Shown in pieces: positions 35,370 through 46,147 of a stretch of DNA of 64,000 bases. This stretch comes from Rugalucina vietnamica (Eukaryota > Mollusca > Bivalvia > Lucinida > Lucinidae). The notes under the pieces are model-generated. The model saw only the letters and a program-made list of their open reading frames with translations. It made no database searches and had not been told where the DNA came from. The stretch spans positions 39,796,395-39,860,394 of the forward strand of contig OZ024883.1 of assembly GCA_964017185.1 (NCBI GenBank). The letters run 5' to 3'. A program made the position numbers and the translations under genes. Positions within the stretch are counted from its first letter, which is position 1. Every line of letters begins with the position of its first letter.

Positions 35370-36214
35370 GAATTCAAGGCCGCAACGACCATCAAGACTA
35401 AACGAAAGTCTACTAGATCCTTCGAGATCTCAGTAGTAGTATACATAGTCCAAATATATTTTTAACTTATGGTAAAAAAAACACTCACTCCATTTTCATC
35501 TGGAATTATCCACAAAGTGCTCATAGAATTTTCTATACTTCTAAATTATATAACAGTTATAAAAATAATCAATGACATTCTTCTATAAAGTTCTAGATAA
35601 TAAATTGTAGAAACATAAAAAGAAATGTATATTAATTAATTGGGTTACTCCCCTTTAGAATATATATATATAAATTATAAGTAATAGCTTTAAAAAGAAT
35701 CAATATTATTGAATCAATTATATATAACAAAACAATGCACATTTATACAAATACTTTGAATATGAATAACTTCATACCTTTCAAAATGCATTCAAAGATC
35801 ATAAAGTGCTATAAATCCTTTATAATGTAGGGTTTTGTCATGCCAAGTTACCCCACCCACTTTCAAGCAAAGTGCGTGTTCGAAATTTATCTATAGCTTT
35901 GCTTTTTAGATACTTTTATTTGAAACATTATCATTGATCGAGATTTCACTCTGTCTTTGTGCCTATCTGGGTATTTGTATCTACAGCTGACCGTTTTGGT
36001 CTGTTCAACTGTATGTCTGTAGCACGTAATTTGCCGAAATCAGTTCTTTTATGGACAAAACAATTTATATTTTCATCTAGTTATTATGAAACATTTGGAA
36101 GGCAAAATAAGAAGTACTTAATAGGCCACATTTGTATACCAAAAAGGTATCAATCCCTGTTCAATACATCATAGGTATGTCCATATCGATGTATTTCAGT
36201 ATGGTCTATAAAAA

Positions 36215-39130
36215 TAAAAGGCGATATCTACCAAAGTTAAATCTCACGGTCCTGAAAGGCTGGAAATGGTATCGAAAAATGTTGAAGCAATGTCAGATAT
36301 ATAATCATGAGGCTTAAAGTGTCAAGAAAACGTTATGACACTTACGAAAAATAGTGGAAAAAATAAAGAGGTATACCTACAAAAGTTCTGATAGTCCTAA
36401 ATAGCTGAAATGGTGTTTTATGATTACTTAGACTTGGTTCTATAGGCTGGTATTCATATAAATAAATATATATTAATAATTTTGATGGACACATTGAAAA
36501 TAGAGGAACAATGCAGAAAAATAAAAGGTGTATACATAGAGAAGTTCTTGTTTCTAGGCATTCAATGCTCATTTAGAGCTGAAAATGGTGTAAAATAATT
36601 GCTGAGACAATTATCTTTTGGTATGAAATCGGATTTATTAATCATTATGATTTAAAAGTTTAAAACTTATATTAAAATCATAGATAATTAAAGAAAACAA
36701 TGAGGAAAAATAAAAGGGGTATACTCACAAAAAATCTTGTATCTTAGAATCTGACGCTCCTGAATAGCTGAAAATGGTGTCAAATGATTGTATTGATTTT
36801 TATAGATAAGCTTGTATTCATATACATAAATCATGTGCCTCAAAGTTGTAATATTTTATGAAGGCAAAGAAGATATGGGGAAAATATGGAAAAAAGTAAA
36901 GGGGTATACACACAAAAAAGTTTGTATCTTGATCTCTTACGGGCCTGAATAGCTGAAATGGTGTCAAAAGATTGCTTTGACGTTGTTCTATTTACTTGTA
37001 TTCATATATATAAATCACATGACTCAAGGTGGAGATAATTGTTATGAAGGCATAGAAGATGGAGGAAAAATGTCAGAAAAATAAAGGGGTATTCTTACAA
37101 AAGTTTCTGTTTCTAGTCAAACAATGATTATAAAGAGCAGAAAATGGCATCAAACACTTGTTTAGACAATTATCTATTGGTTTATAATCAGATAAGTTAA
37201 TCATATGATTTCAAGTTTCAAAAATAGTATTGAAATCATAAATAGTTAAAGGAAACTTTCGGAAAAAATGAAGGGATATACTTACTTAAGTTCTTGTAGA
37301 TTGGCCTCTGGTGGCACAAAATGGCTGAAAATTGTGTTAAATGATTGCTTTGACCAAGGCACGTTGGTTGGTATTCAGATATATAAACCATTAATGATTT
37401 TTATGAATACGTAAAAAATATAGAACAAAATGCGGAAACGATGACAGAGTATACATACAAAAGTCCTTGTATCATGGCACCAGATGACCATAAAGAGCTG
37501 AAAATGGTGTTAAATAATTGCTATGACAATTATCTTTTGCTATGAAATCGGATGAATTAAGAAAATGATTTCAAATTTTAAAATATTATTGAAAACATAG
37601 ATAATTAAAGAAAAAATGCGGAAAATAAAATGGGGTATACTTACAAAAAATCTTATATCTTGGCCTATGATGAGCCTGAATAGCTGAAAGTGGTGTCAAA
37701 AAAAGGTACAAGTAGGCAAAGATCAGGAAAAGGCGCAATCAGAAAAAGATTCCCACTCCAAAAACCGAGGTGGGAAAAAAAACCAAACTAACAGTCAGGT
37801 ACTTATACCATGAAACATATCGTAACCGAATGAGCAGCTATTTTCCCAATAGGTGGCCACTCAGTTACCTTAACTTAACTAAAAATATGAAAACATACAT
37901 AAGGCGCCAACAGCACAAAAAATTTTCCAAACACCAAGACATAAAACAAAAAGAACCACCACAGAAGTATCGACTTGGAACGATCAGTAACACAAAGTTA
38001 CTGGCGGGCTTAAACCGGTTTTACATGGCCATAACCTCACCCTCAGCTTCTGCAGTGGTTCATAACATTTAGTTAGTTATTCGGCCCACGTGGTGAATCT
38101 CTAACTAGTCAATGAATCATCAAGAACAAACAAATAAATCATGATAAACATCCTGATGAATCAAAAACCAGGACTCACAGACTGAGTAAGCTGCCCGACG
38201 ATGGAGATCCCTGGGCGCCGAACAACCTACTAACTCCGGAGCAAAAGAAAAACACCAGAAAAAAGATTGCTTTGACTTTGTTCTATAAGTTTGTATTCAT
38301 ATAAATCAAAGGAACTCTGAATGCTAATAATTTTTGTGAAGGCATAGAAGACGGGAGGAAAAATGCGGGAAAAATAAAGGGATATAAGTACATAAGTTCT
38401 TGTTTCTAGTCAACCAATGGCTATAAAGAGCTGAAAATGGCATCAAATGATTGTTTAGACAATTATCTATTGGAGTGTAATCATATGAATTATTCATATG
38501 GTTTCAAATTTCAAAAATATTATTGAAAACATAAATACTTAAAGAAAAATTGAGGAAAAAATTAAGGGGTATACTAACATAAGTTCTTATATCTCGGCCT
38601 CTGGCGGCCCCAAATAGCTGAAAATGGTGTTAAATGATTGCTTTGACTAAGGCACATTAGCTGGTATTCAGATATATTAACCATACGATTAAATGTTTTA
38701 ATAATTTTTATGCATGCGTAAAGCTTATAGGGAAAAATGCGGAAATGATAATGGGTGTACATACAAAAGTCCTTCTATCATCGCATCAAACGGCCATAAA
38801 GAGCTGAAAATGGTGCAAAATAATATCCAAGACAATTGTCTATTTGTATCTGTTCAAATAAATCAATCATGTGATTTCAATTGTCCAAAATTATTTATGA
38901 ATACTTAAATAATGAGAGAAAAAATGAAGAAAAATTAAAGGGGTATACTTACAAAAGTTACTGCATCTTGGCTTTTTATGGCCCTATAGAAATGTAGATG
39001 GCATCATAAGATTGTTAAGATAATGCTCTACTGGTCCATATTAAGATATATAAATTGTGCGACTTTATCTTTCAGTATTTTTAAGAAATAAGAGCAAAAT
39101 GCAGACAAATCAGGAATTGACTCACAAAAT
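36215..39130. repeat. ~184-bp satellite, about 14 units
   Basis: Units start at GGTATACNYACAAAAGTT: about 36369, 36530, 36718, 36901, 37088, 37272, 37450, 37634, then 38388, 38571, 38755, 38942, with decayed units at both ends. Each has GAATAGCTGAAAATGGTGTC in the middle and GAAAAATAAAGGGGTATA at the end. Units are visibly diverged (old array). Interrupted at 37698-38262. Confidence 0.85.
37698..38262. mobile_element. ~565-bp insertion in the satellite
   Basis: Interrupts a unit between GGTGTCAAA and GATTGCTTTGAC. Contains a 100-codon open frame (37770-38072) with a basic middle and a protein-like C-terminal part that I do not recognise. A stem TTCCCACTC...GAGGTGGGAA lies near its left end. 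No clean target duplication was seen. Confidence 0.45.
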
Positions 39131-39699
39131 TACCTGTAAATCGGCTGCTAATTGACCTATAAGGCTTCAAATGGCATCCAATTACATGTATTGCTAAGGC
39201 ACTGCACTGTTGCCTGTGATATATAATAACATAATATAATTTAATGTTTCATTTAAATTGGAGTAATACTTCGGGAATTTTTTGACAAAGTTTCATCAAA
39301 AGTACTTACTTCCAACTTAAGCAAATTCTATTAACATTAATGTTATATCGAGGTATTTTGTAATGAGGTTGCAGACTAATATTGTGAATGATAATGTTCT
39401 ATCAATATATGTATAATGCATTTCAAAGAAAATATCGTAATATTCTGACAAATGCTATCTGTAATGTTACAATCATCATTTTGCAGAGTTTTAAAGTGGG
39501 TGGGATAATTAATTCCCATACTTTCAAAAGATCATGAGGTTTTTAGAGTAAAATGAGACTGCACTTTATACTTTTGCTTACAAACAATATACAATGCATT
39601 GGAAAGTAACTAACAAATAAGAAACAAGAACCAATTTATATACTACATTTTAGCAGACTTTTCATAGAATATTATAGCTTTTTGTCATAGCACTACCTC

Positions 39700-39860
39700 C
39701 ATACATCAATGAATTTGAGCATTGTGCCAAAAAAATTTAATAGCAGCCCACTTGATCCTTCATCGGGAAGGTGAGGACTTCTTAAAAACATTCAAACCAA
39801 CTATAGCAGAAGATGTCACCTCAAACTCAAAATATGAGAGATACTTTGTTCTAGGGTAAG
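39700..39860 (+). repeat. Subterminal repeat of the TTAA element, copy 2
   Basis: Same sequence family as 40690-40870, more diverged (CAAACCAACTATAGCAGAAG). Confidence 0.6.
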
Positions 39861-40689
39861 AGACAGTTTTTGATTTCGGTGTACAGTAAGGTAAGCGTCA
39901 GAAATATTCCAAAATAATGCTAAAGCGTACATACAATTGGTATCTTATGTTTGTACTGAGCTTGACCATTAGCAAATATACCTAAATTGATTTAATATGC
40001 ATCATTCAGCTCTAAGAAAATGCCACAAACTTCATTTTAGTTATAGTCTTGATTGTTTTAATGCATTACGCCCTCCTCGGTAATTTGTTATGGTCTTGTC
40101 GGGCTGTCAGTCGCTAAGCAGCCACCGCTCCTGTGCATAGAGGCAAGTTACCAGTTCTTAGTTCACATTTCTTTTGCCATTAACTTGAATCAGTCATCGA
40201 AAAGGAAGAATGCCTAATTTAGAAATATTTTCAAACCAAGACTTCCTGAAAATATTCACTAGTATAAATGTGCATGTAGTTGACTTTACACTATTTTATA
40301 CCATTGATGCATTACCACATTTAGGTATACCCCTAAGTATAGGTCCATACAGTTTAGTAAACAGTTTTATTGCTTTTCAGGCTATTGTTTAAGCATGTTA
40401 AAGAGGATAGATTGTTAAAAACAAACTAACCATAGAAGAAGATTAACATCAAAATTGCATATGTGTATATTAATAAGATGGGTGGGGTAATTTTACATGT
40501 AAAGTTGTAAAAATATTAATACAGAAAAATGTTTTAGCAATACAGGTGTTTCATAATCAAATCAATAGTTTCTAAAATTGTTTAAAATACAAAAGCAAGT
40601 CATACAGACAGAGAAAATGACTGGATAATGGAGAAGTTTGTAGTTGTCTGTTTATTAGATTAAAAGCTTATTTCATAGCAGTACCATAC

Positions 40690-40870
40690 AACATCGCCTG
40701 ATTAGACTATCGTGCCAAACAAATTTCAAGAGCAGCCCACCTAATCCTTCTTAGGGAAGGTTAGGACTAGCCAAAAATGCATTCAAACCAACTATAGCAG
40801 ATGATGTCACCTCCAACTCTAAATATGCGAGATACAGGATTTCGGGTTCTAGGGTATTAGGTCGCTGTCC
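40690..40870 (+). repeat. Subterminal repeat of the TTAA element, copy 3
   Basis: Inverted relative to copy 1 at 28640-28880; shared core CAAACCAACTATAGCAGATG. Confidence 0.65.
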
Positions 40871-41069
40871 TGAATCATGAAAATATATCAACACATGAAG
40901 ATATGTGAAATAATTTCCAAAATATCTACTATCAATTTCCGGTAACTTTTCTTTGACGCTGAATATTTTATCCGTGAGTGAAAAATAAAAAAGAGACAAA
41001 AAGCACTGAGTTTACATTTTATACAGTTAATCCATTCCGTTTTATATCAACCGAATGGCTAGATGTTTG

Positions 41070-41586
41070 AAACGCGTTGGAACTACCTCGCTAGATTACC
41101 GCTACCTCGCTGGTCTGGGAACAACACGAATGCATTTTTGGGCAGGTAATCTATTCAGGAGAACAGGGGATCTGAAATTTTTGCGTCATTGTAGTCAATT
41201 TGATCATGTTTTGCACCAAAACATGTGACAGCGGTCCAAAACTGAATCTGAGCTACAAAATCTGTCTGAGATGCCGGCCGGTATGTCAACACACGGCGAA
41301 AATGCAGTCCGACAGTCCTGATGTTTAGGTCGTCCTGCTCATATTTTCCACTATTTAATGGGGTTTTCGGTCTTCATGCATTGTTAAACCATATTTACAT
41401 GGGATTGCATCGCCCGATTTCTGAGTAATGCGCCCCTTGAAAGAAAAAAAGCAAAAAAGCGAGAGCTCACCTTTGCGTGTACTTCCGATTATGGGATTTC
41501 CACTACCTCGACAGTTCCCGGATGTGGCGTGGGAACAAATTTGCGTTAACACATTTTCGAGGTAGCTCCCCTGATGCCCACCCGTG
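41070..41586 (-). repeat. Right 517-bp terminal inverted repeat
   Basis: Inverse of 27237-27755; ends GATGCCCACCCGTG next to TTAA. Confidence 0.85.
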
Positions 41587-41590
41587 TTAA

Positions 41591-43020
41591 TAGTCTAATT
41601 CCATTTGGTTCTGATCGAGATTTCTCTGACTTCTACTACATGTCAAATGATTTGAACTATTCAAGGCCAAAGCTATTGACGCCGTTAGGGTGACATTTCT
41701 TTCACGTAAGCTACATACACATTGTTTTCCAGCTACTTTCCTTGATGAGATTCATTTTTTTATCTTGTGTATATTTTGTTTTATTTTTTTTTTCTTTGTT
41801 GAAATTTATTTATTTATTTATTTATTTATTTATTCGAGGTAAGATGGAACAGTTTAACAAACATAACAAACACTTATGTTTATAAAACAATAAAACATAA
41901 CTAACAGTATGATGAGTTCACATACAAAACGTTAAAATTATTGCAGTTGCTGCTATACCTTTATCTGCAGTTGTAGTTATAGAAGTCAACTATTTCGCGA
42001 GTTGCACATGATTTTTCTCCAAAAAGGTAACGACTTCCCATAATTTCATGTCTGTTTTCTTGTTTTATGTTTTTTTCTTACCACCAAATCAACATTTTGA
42101 AGACATATCGAGACAGAAACGGATTCCTGTTTTAGCCAGTAATTGCGGCGGTAAGATTTGAACCCCTCGCCCCAACTTCTAGGCTCTACCATTGATTCAT
42201 TATATCAACGAGTATTTTCGCCTAGATGCAGTATTAAGTCAGGGCAAGGAGTTTCAAGATAGAAACTCTTTTTTTTTTTTTTTTTTTTTTTTTGTTGTTG
42301 TTGTTTTAAGGTAACCTGGCACCAAAGGTACTAAGGGGCTACCCCCAGTCCGCCTTACTGGGTTTAGTTTACCAGCTTTTAACTACAGGCACTCAATATG
42401 GTCCAATACCAAGCCTGACGTTATTAGTCTAGTCGGTCTGTTTTACTGTTAAAACATGGTGTAAAAGTGCTGGTTTTGAATGGCGGTAATTTGGATGCAT
42501 AGCGGTCAGTCGGACTCTAGTATGCATGGACTTTTAATTTTGCCTTTTTGGAACCTTAGTTGCCATGCTGTCCTATTCACCATGTCAGGCAGAGGCCCGT
42601 CTCCCACTTCGCATGTGTAGGGAGATGAGGGCCTACTGCGAGGAAAAATTGCATGCACTATCCTTGTGGCTTAAGACTCCACCCCACACCCCATGTGAAG
42701 TCGTGCCCAGACTTAGGCAACCCAATAACGGTAGTGCATATGTTTTTGAATTTTGACCGGCTAGCCAAAGTGAGCCAAGGATACTGCTATTAGACTGAAC
42801 AGACGTGTTCTTTGCAAAATGTCCTAGCAGAAGTGCTCAGGTTGTAGATGTGGGTGGTTTTCAAAAAAATGAAGTATTTTTCAATATTAAAGCTAAACTG
42901 ATAAGCTTTATACATATAAGGTCTCATTTATACCTTAAATGTGTGTTATGAAGGTGTCAAACTCCATGCAAAATTTCATTAAAAAAGATGGATCTATACC
43001 AGATTTATACAACAATATAT
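41591..43020. other. Non-coding stretch with simple repeats
   Basis: (ATTT)n at 41803-41835 and a T run near 42270-42292. A weak tRNA-like 3' half lies on the minus strand near 42140-42185 (GGGGTTCAAATCTTACC). No supported gene. Confidence 0.45.
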
Positions 43021-43028
43021 ACCTAAAA

Positions 43029-43602
43029 ATGTCACAAGTGCAACGTTTTAGCGTGACATTTTGAATATTAAGTCATTTTCAAATGGTCAGAAAACAATTA
43101 TCTGATTACCTAACAAAACAAAATCTCTAAAAAGTTACAAACAATTAGGTACTTGAGAGTTGCTAATGAAACGTGCATGTATTTCGCCTTTGTTGCCTCT
43201 TCAGCATTTATAAATAATAACTATACCGCTAAAAATAAACGACAGTAAAAATAGCTTAGCTTAAACTTGTGAAAGCCATTGTTCAATCGTTGTAAGACAT
43301 ACATCTATTGTATGCTCTTACTGATCAAGTCTGATGTATCTGGATTGATTATCAGAGGTTCTTCATTAAAAACCCTTTCTTATAATTTGAAAAGTAGCTG
43401 ATCTAATCAGTTAACCATTTTTGTCACAAGTGCAACGTTTTGTATTTCTTGACTGACCATATAAGCGTATCATGTATGACTTGTTATTTTGCTTTATATT
43501 TTAGTCTAGCAGGTCAAAAAGAACCCAACAAAAACAACCCTTTGCATACAGTTATGCATATTGGTTTCTAATATTCAACAAAAGTGATGTCACAAGTGCA
43601 AC
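43029..43602. repeat. Three dispersed GTCACAAGTGCAACG words
   Basis: Exact 15-mers at about 43030, 43426 and 43588, with a decayed fourth near 43910 (GTGTTGCAAATGTAGCAC). Surrounding sequence is not obviously duplicated. Confidence 0.6.
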
Positions 43603-43609
43603 GCATATT

Positions 43610-45756
43610 TACTAGTCTTAAAAATTGAACGCTAATTCCTAACGATACATATTACTTTCACTCTTATAAATTTATATGGCAATCACAGGAAGCATTGTAC
43701 ACTTGTAAGATACTGTTCATCATTAAATTCATTGATCATTTGAGTGGTTATGGAAACATTTATAAGTGCAGAAAGCAATTTTAGGGTCAAATTTATCAAA
43801 TAAATGTGTGAAAAAAATTTTTTTTTGAGAATTTTCTCAAATTAATGGCATAGAGTCTAGTCCAAATATAGGGTCTATCAAACTAAGAACAAATTTGGAA
43901 CATAAAGTGTGTGTTGCAAATGTAGCACTACTTATAAGGTATATCACCAGTTTTGAAAATAAACAACAAAAAGCACAGAAACAAGAAAATCACAAAAATG
44001 GCCATTGTCAAAAAGATTTGAATGTTGATTTCTCTTATTTTGATATCCATAGAAAAACCAGGAACAAAAATTAAAAAGAAAAATGCACATCTCAATTTTG
44101 ACCTCAAATGGGTCAATGTCACACTTTTACTTCATTTTTTTGAAAATCACCCATGTACGGTCCAGTGTGCAAAAGCCTGTAAGGGAAAGGCGGGCCTCGC
44201 CCCTAGTACGGGGCAAAACTTGCAATTTAGATTGCTAAGTGGTGGTGGCCTATTAGTGGCATTTTTAAGGGACTTTCACTCTTAAAGAAGGGTCTCCCAA
44301 AAAGTGGCAATTTGCCGTTGCCCCGCCAATAAAAGATGATTCGCGCTGGCCGGTTTGATATGCATGGTTTGCATAGGATGTCCTCAAGACACTCCTCTAC
44401 TCCCCATACCCATCAGGATGAGTGAAACAACCCCACAAAGGGCCGCAAAGACCATGTGATTATATATGTGTTCCCTTTCTCGGCCCCCCTGCCTCAGCCC
44501 AGTTCAAGCTTGTCCAGACCTGTCTGATTTAAGTATAGGGATCCAGATCTTGTGCTTTGGCGGGGGCCGAGGCTGGGATCACCTCGAACCTGCAATAAAC
44601 AACGGTTTCATTAATCCGCTGCATAATCTGTACCTGAAAGAGAGGGAACCGTTGTATTAGTTTGGTGTATGTAATTCTTGCTTGTGCAGTGCAGTTGATG
44701 GCGTGGAGTGGTCGGACCGTGTGTAGCCATGCCGGCAGCACCCAGTACTGCACCGCAGTTTCAAAGAGCTAGCAGTGAGCAAAGGGTGCTAGCGTCACTC
44801 TAGAAACTCCTTGGTCAGGATGAGCATTATAGGTCACCCACAAGACAAGCATCTGGGCCCTACCGGTCGAAGGTCAAGGTTGCAACCTCTTGTTTACAAG
44901 GACATTGAATGCCATACATCAGCTGACTAACCTGCACTCCGATGCAGTTCATGACCTAGCTCCACTTCCATGACAGCTTATCATAGGTTGCCTTTAAACC
45001 AAAATGTATGTTGAACTGATTACATATTTTGTGAGTTACTTGTAGCTGTGTTACTTTTGCAATAATCATAATTATTAGTTTTATTAGGTATTCAGGTATT
45101 TGTACCAGTAGCAAAAATCTTCCAAAAACATGGTCCAATTGTCTACAAAGTTGAAATTATCATAGAAAAATAAACAGTTTTTGACATTGTGTCATTAATT
45201 CTAGTTATTCTAATCTCCTCTGATCTATTTATAGCATCCTTGAAATTTTCCACAGATAAAAATGAAGTATTTTGTGAATGATTGTGCATACTTTAACAAC
45301 TAGAATGTTTTTAATTTATGTCAAATAATTAATATGCCAGAAAAGATCTAACATTTGTTATAATTGCACAGTTTTTTCTTTCTTTGCTGTTTTGCTGAAT
45401 ATTCGTTTTCAACCAAGGGCTCAATACATCCCTTTTCCGTCGGAGTTGAGAGGCTAGACAGTAAAAGTGTTAAAATAAGAAGGAAAACTTGGTGAATATA
45501 CATGTGTACCTTGGCAAAACCCCACCTGATATTTACATGTAAATTGTTTTTCATTGAAATGATAGGTTATATTCATGGCTTTATTACTAGTAATTTCAAT
45601 TCAAAACCACCAAGGGTGTTTGAAGCTGTAGACAGTGATCTAAATACTCTCTATGGGATTTTATGTGTATTTTCACTGACTAAAGTTAAAACATTTGCTT
45701 GGAGCATATGATTAATTTGAAAAAAAAAAAACACAAATCTGAATATATATGTAGTA
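43610..45756. other. Region upstream of the monoamine oxidase gene
   Basis: A 5' UTR exon and promoter are expected here because the first coding exon is preceded by a splice acceptor, but I cannot place them. 44919-44975 (CAGCTGACTAACCTGCACTC onward) recurs in intron 1 at 49291-49345. Confidence 0.4.
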
Positions 45757-46041
45757 CATCAGGAAAACATGTCCCAGTAATGAATACCCCCTTATACCCC
45801 ACTTTCGTATAGAAAAATGGGGTACACAGGAGTATACCTATTTTTTCTTAAATTTTTGCTCTAAAACATACATTGTGGGTACTTGTTAGAGCCACCTAGG
45901 CGAGGCAGTTTTAACAAGTACTCAAATTCTATGTTTTAAACAGAAATAAGAATATAAAAAAAATTCTACTAAAAACTTTCATTTTTTTTTACATAATTAT
46001 TTAAAAATCTCAGTATATTGCATGGGGGTGTTTTCGTAATG
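45757..46041 (-). mobile_element. Intronic palindromic MITE, copy 1
   Basis: Imperfect terminal repeats CATCAGGAAAACATG and CATTACGAAAACACC (inverted), internal palindrome around TAGAGCCACCTAGGCGAGG. Ends 17 bases before the acceptor of the first coding exon. Orientation opposite to copies 3-5. Confidence 0.8.
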
Positions 46042-46086
46042 TTTTGTTTTATTTGTAGGTCCACTAACCTTTGAAGGATGGTTTAG

Positions 46087-46147
46087 ATGGCAGGCATGGA
46101 CAGAGAAGAACATTGTGATGTTATAGTGGTAGGAGCTGGAATCAGTG
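46087..46147 (+). CDS. mao: mao coding exon 1
   Basis: Residues 1-20 plus one base: N-terminus and first FAD-binding strand (VIVVGAGIS). Donor GTGAGT. An acceptor (TTTATTTGTAG) at 46058 implies an upstream untranslated exon. Confidence 0.9.

Larger units (their letters stand above)
28937..35729 (-). mobile_element. Intact Ty3/gypsy LTR retrotransposon, Gmr1-like gene order
   Basis: 6793 bp. LTRs of 816 bp bracket a primer-binding region, one gag-pol frame and a polypurine tract. LTRs begin TGTTATATA and end GTAACA in element orientation. AAAC (or AAAAC, sharing the terminal A) flanks both ends at 28932-28936 and 35730-35733, the usual 4-5-bp duplication. The two LTRs look base-for-base identical by eye and the frame is unbroken, so this insertion is very recent and may still be mobile. 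Integrase precedes reverse transcriptase. Confidence 0.93.
34914..35729 (-). repeat. 5' LTR (element orientation), 816 bp
   Basis: Drives minus-strand transcription. Identical by eye to 28937-29752. Confidence 0.95.
27237..41586. mobile_element. 14.35-kb TTAA-flanked TIR element (composite, carrying an LTR retrotransposon)
   Basis: Inverted repeats of about 518 bp (27237-27755 and 41070-41586), nearly identical, bound the interval; TTAA lies directly outside each (27233-27236, 41587-41590). TTAA target duplications are typical of piggyBac and Kolobok elements, though I find no transposase. Removing the 6.8-kb retrotransposon leaves about 7.55 kb, mostly a ~184-bp satellite. A single non-autonomous element is the simplest reading; two opposed copies of one short repeat is the alternative. 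Confidence 0.6.

Noticed and set aside
42565..42756. 63-codon frame with protein-like composition
   Set aside because: No recognisable motif, no splice context and no neighbouring gene to join.
44470..44590. GC-rich hairpin as a promoter element of mao
   Set aside because: Only a short inverted pair (CTCGGCCCCC/GGGGGCCGAG) and no transcription-start evidence.
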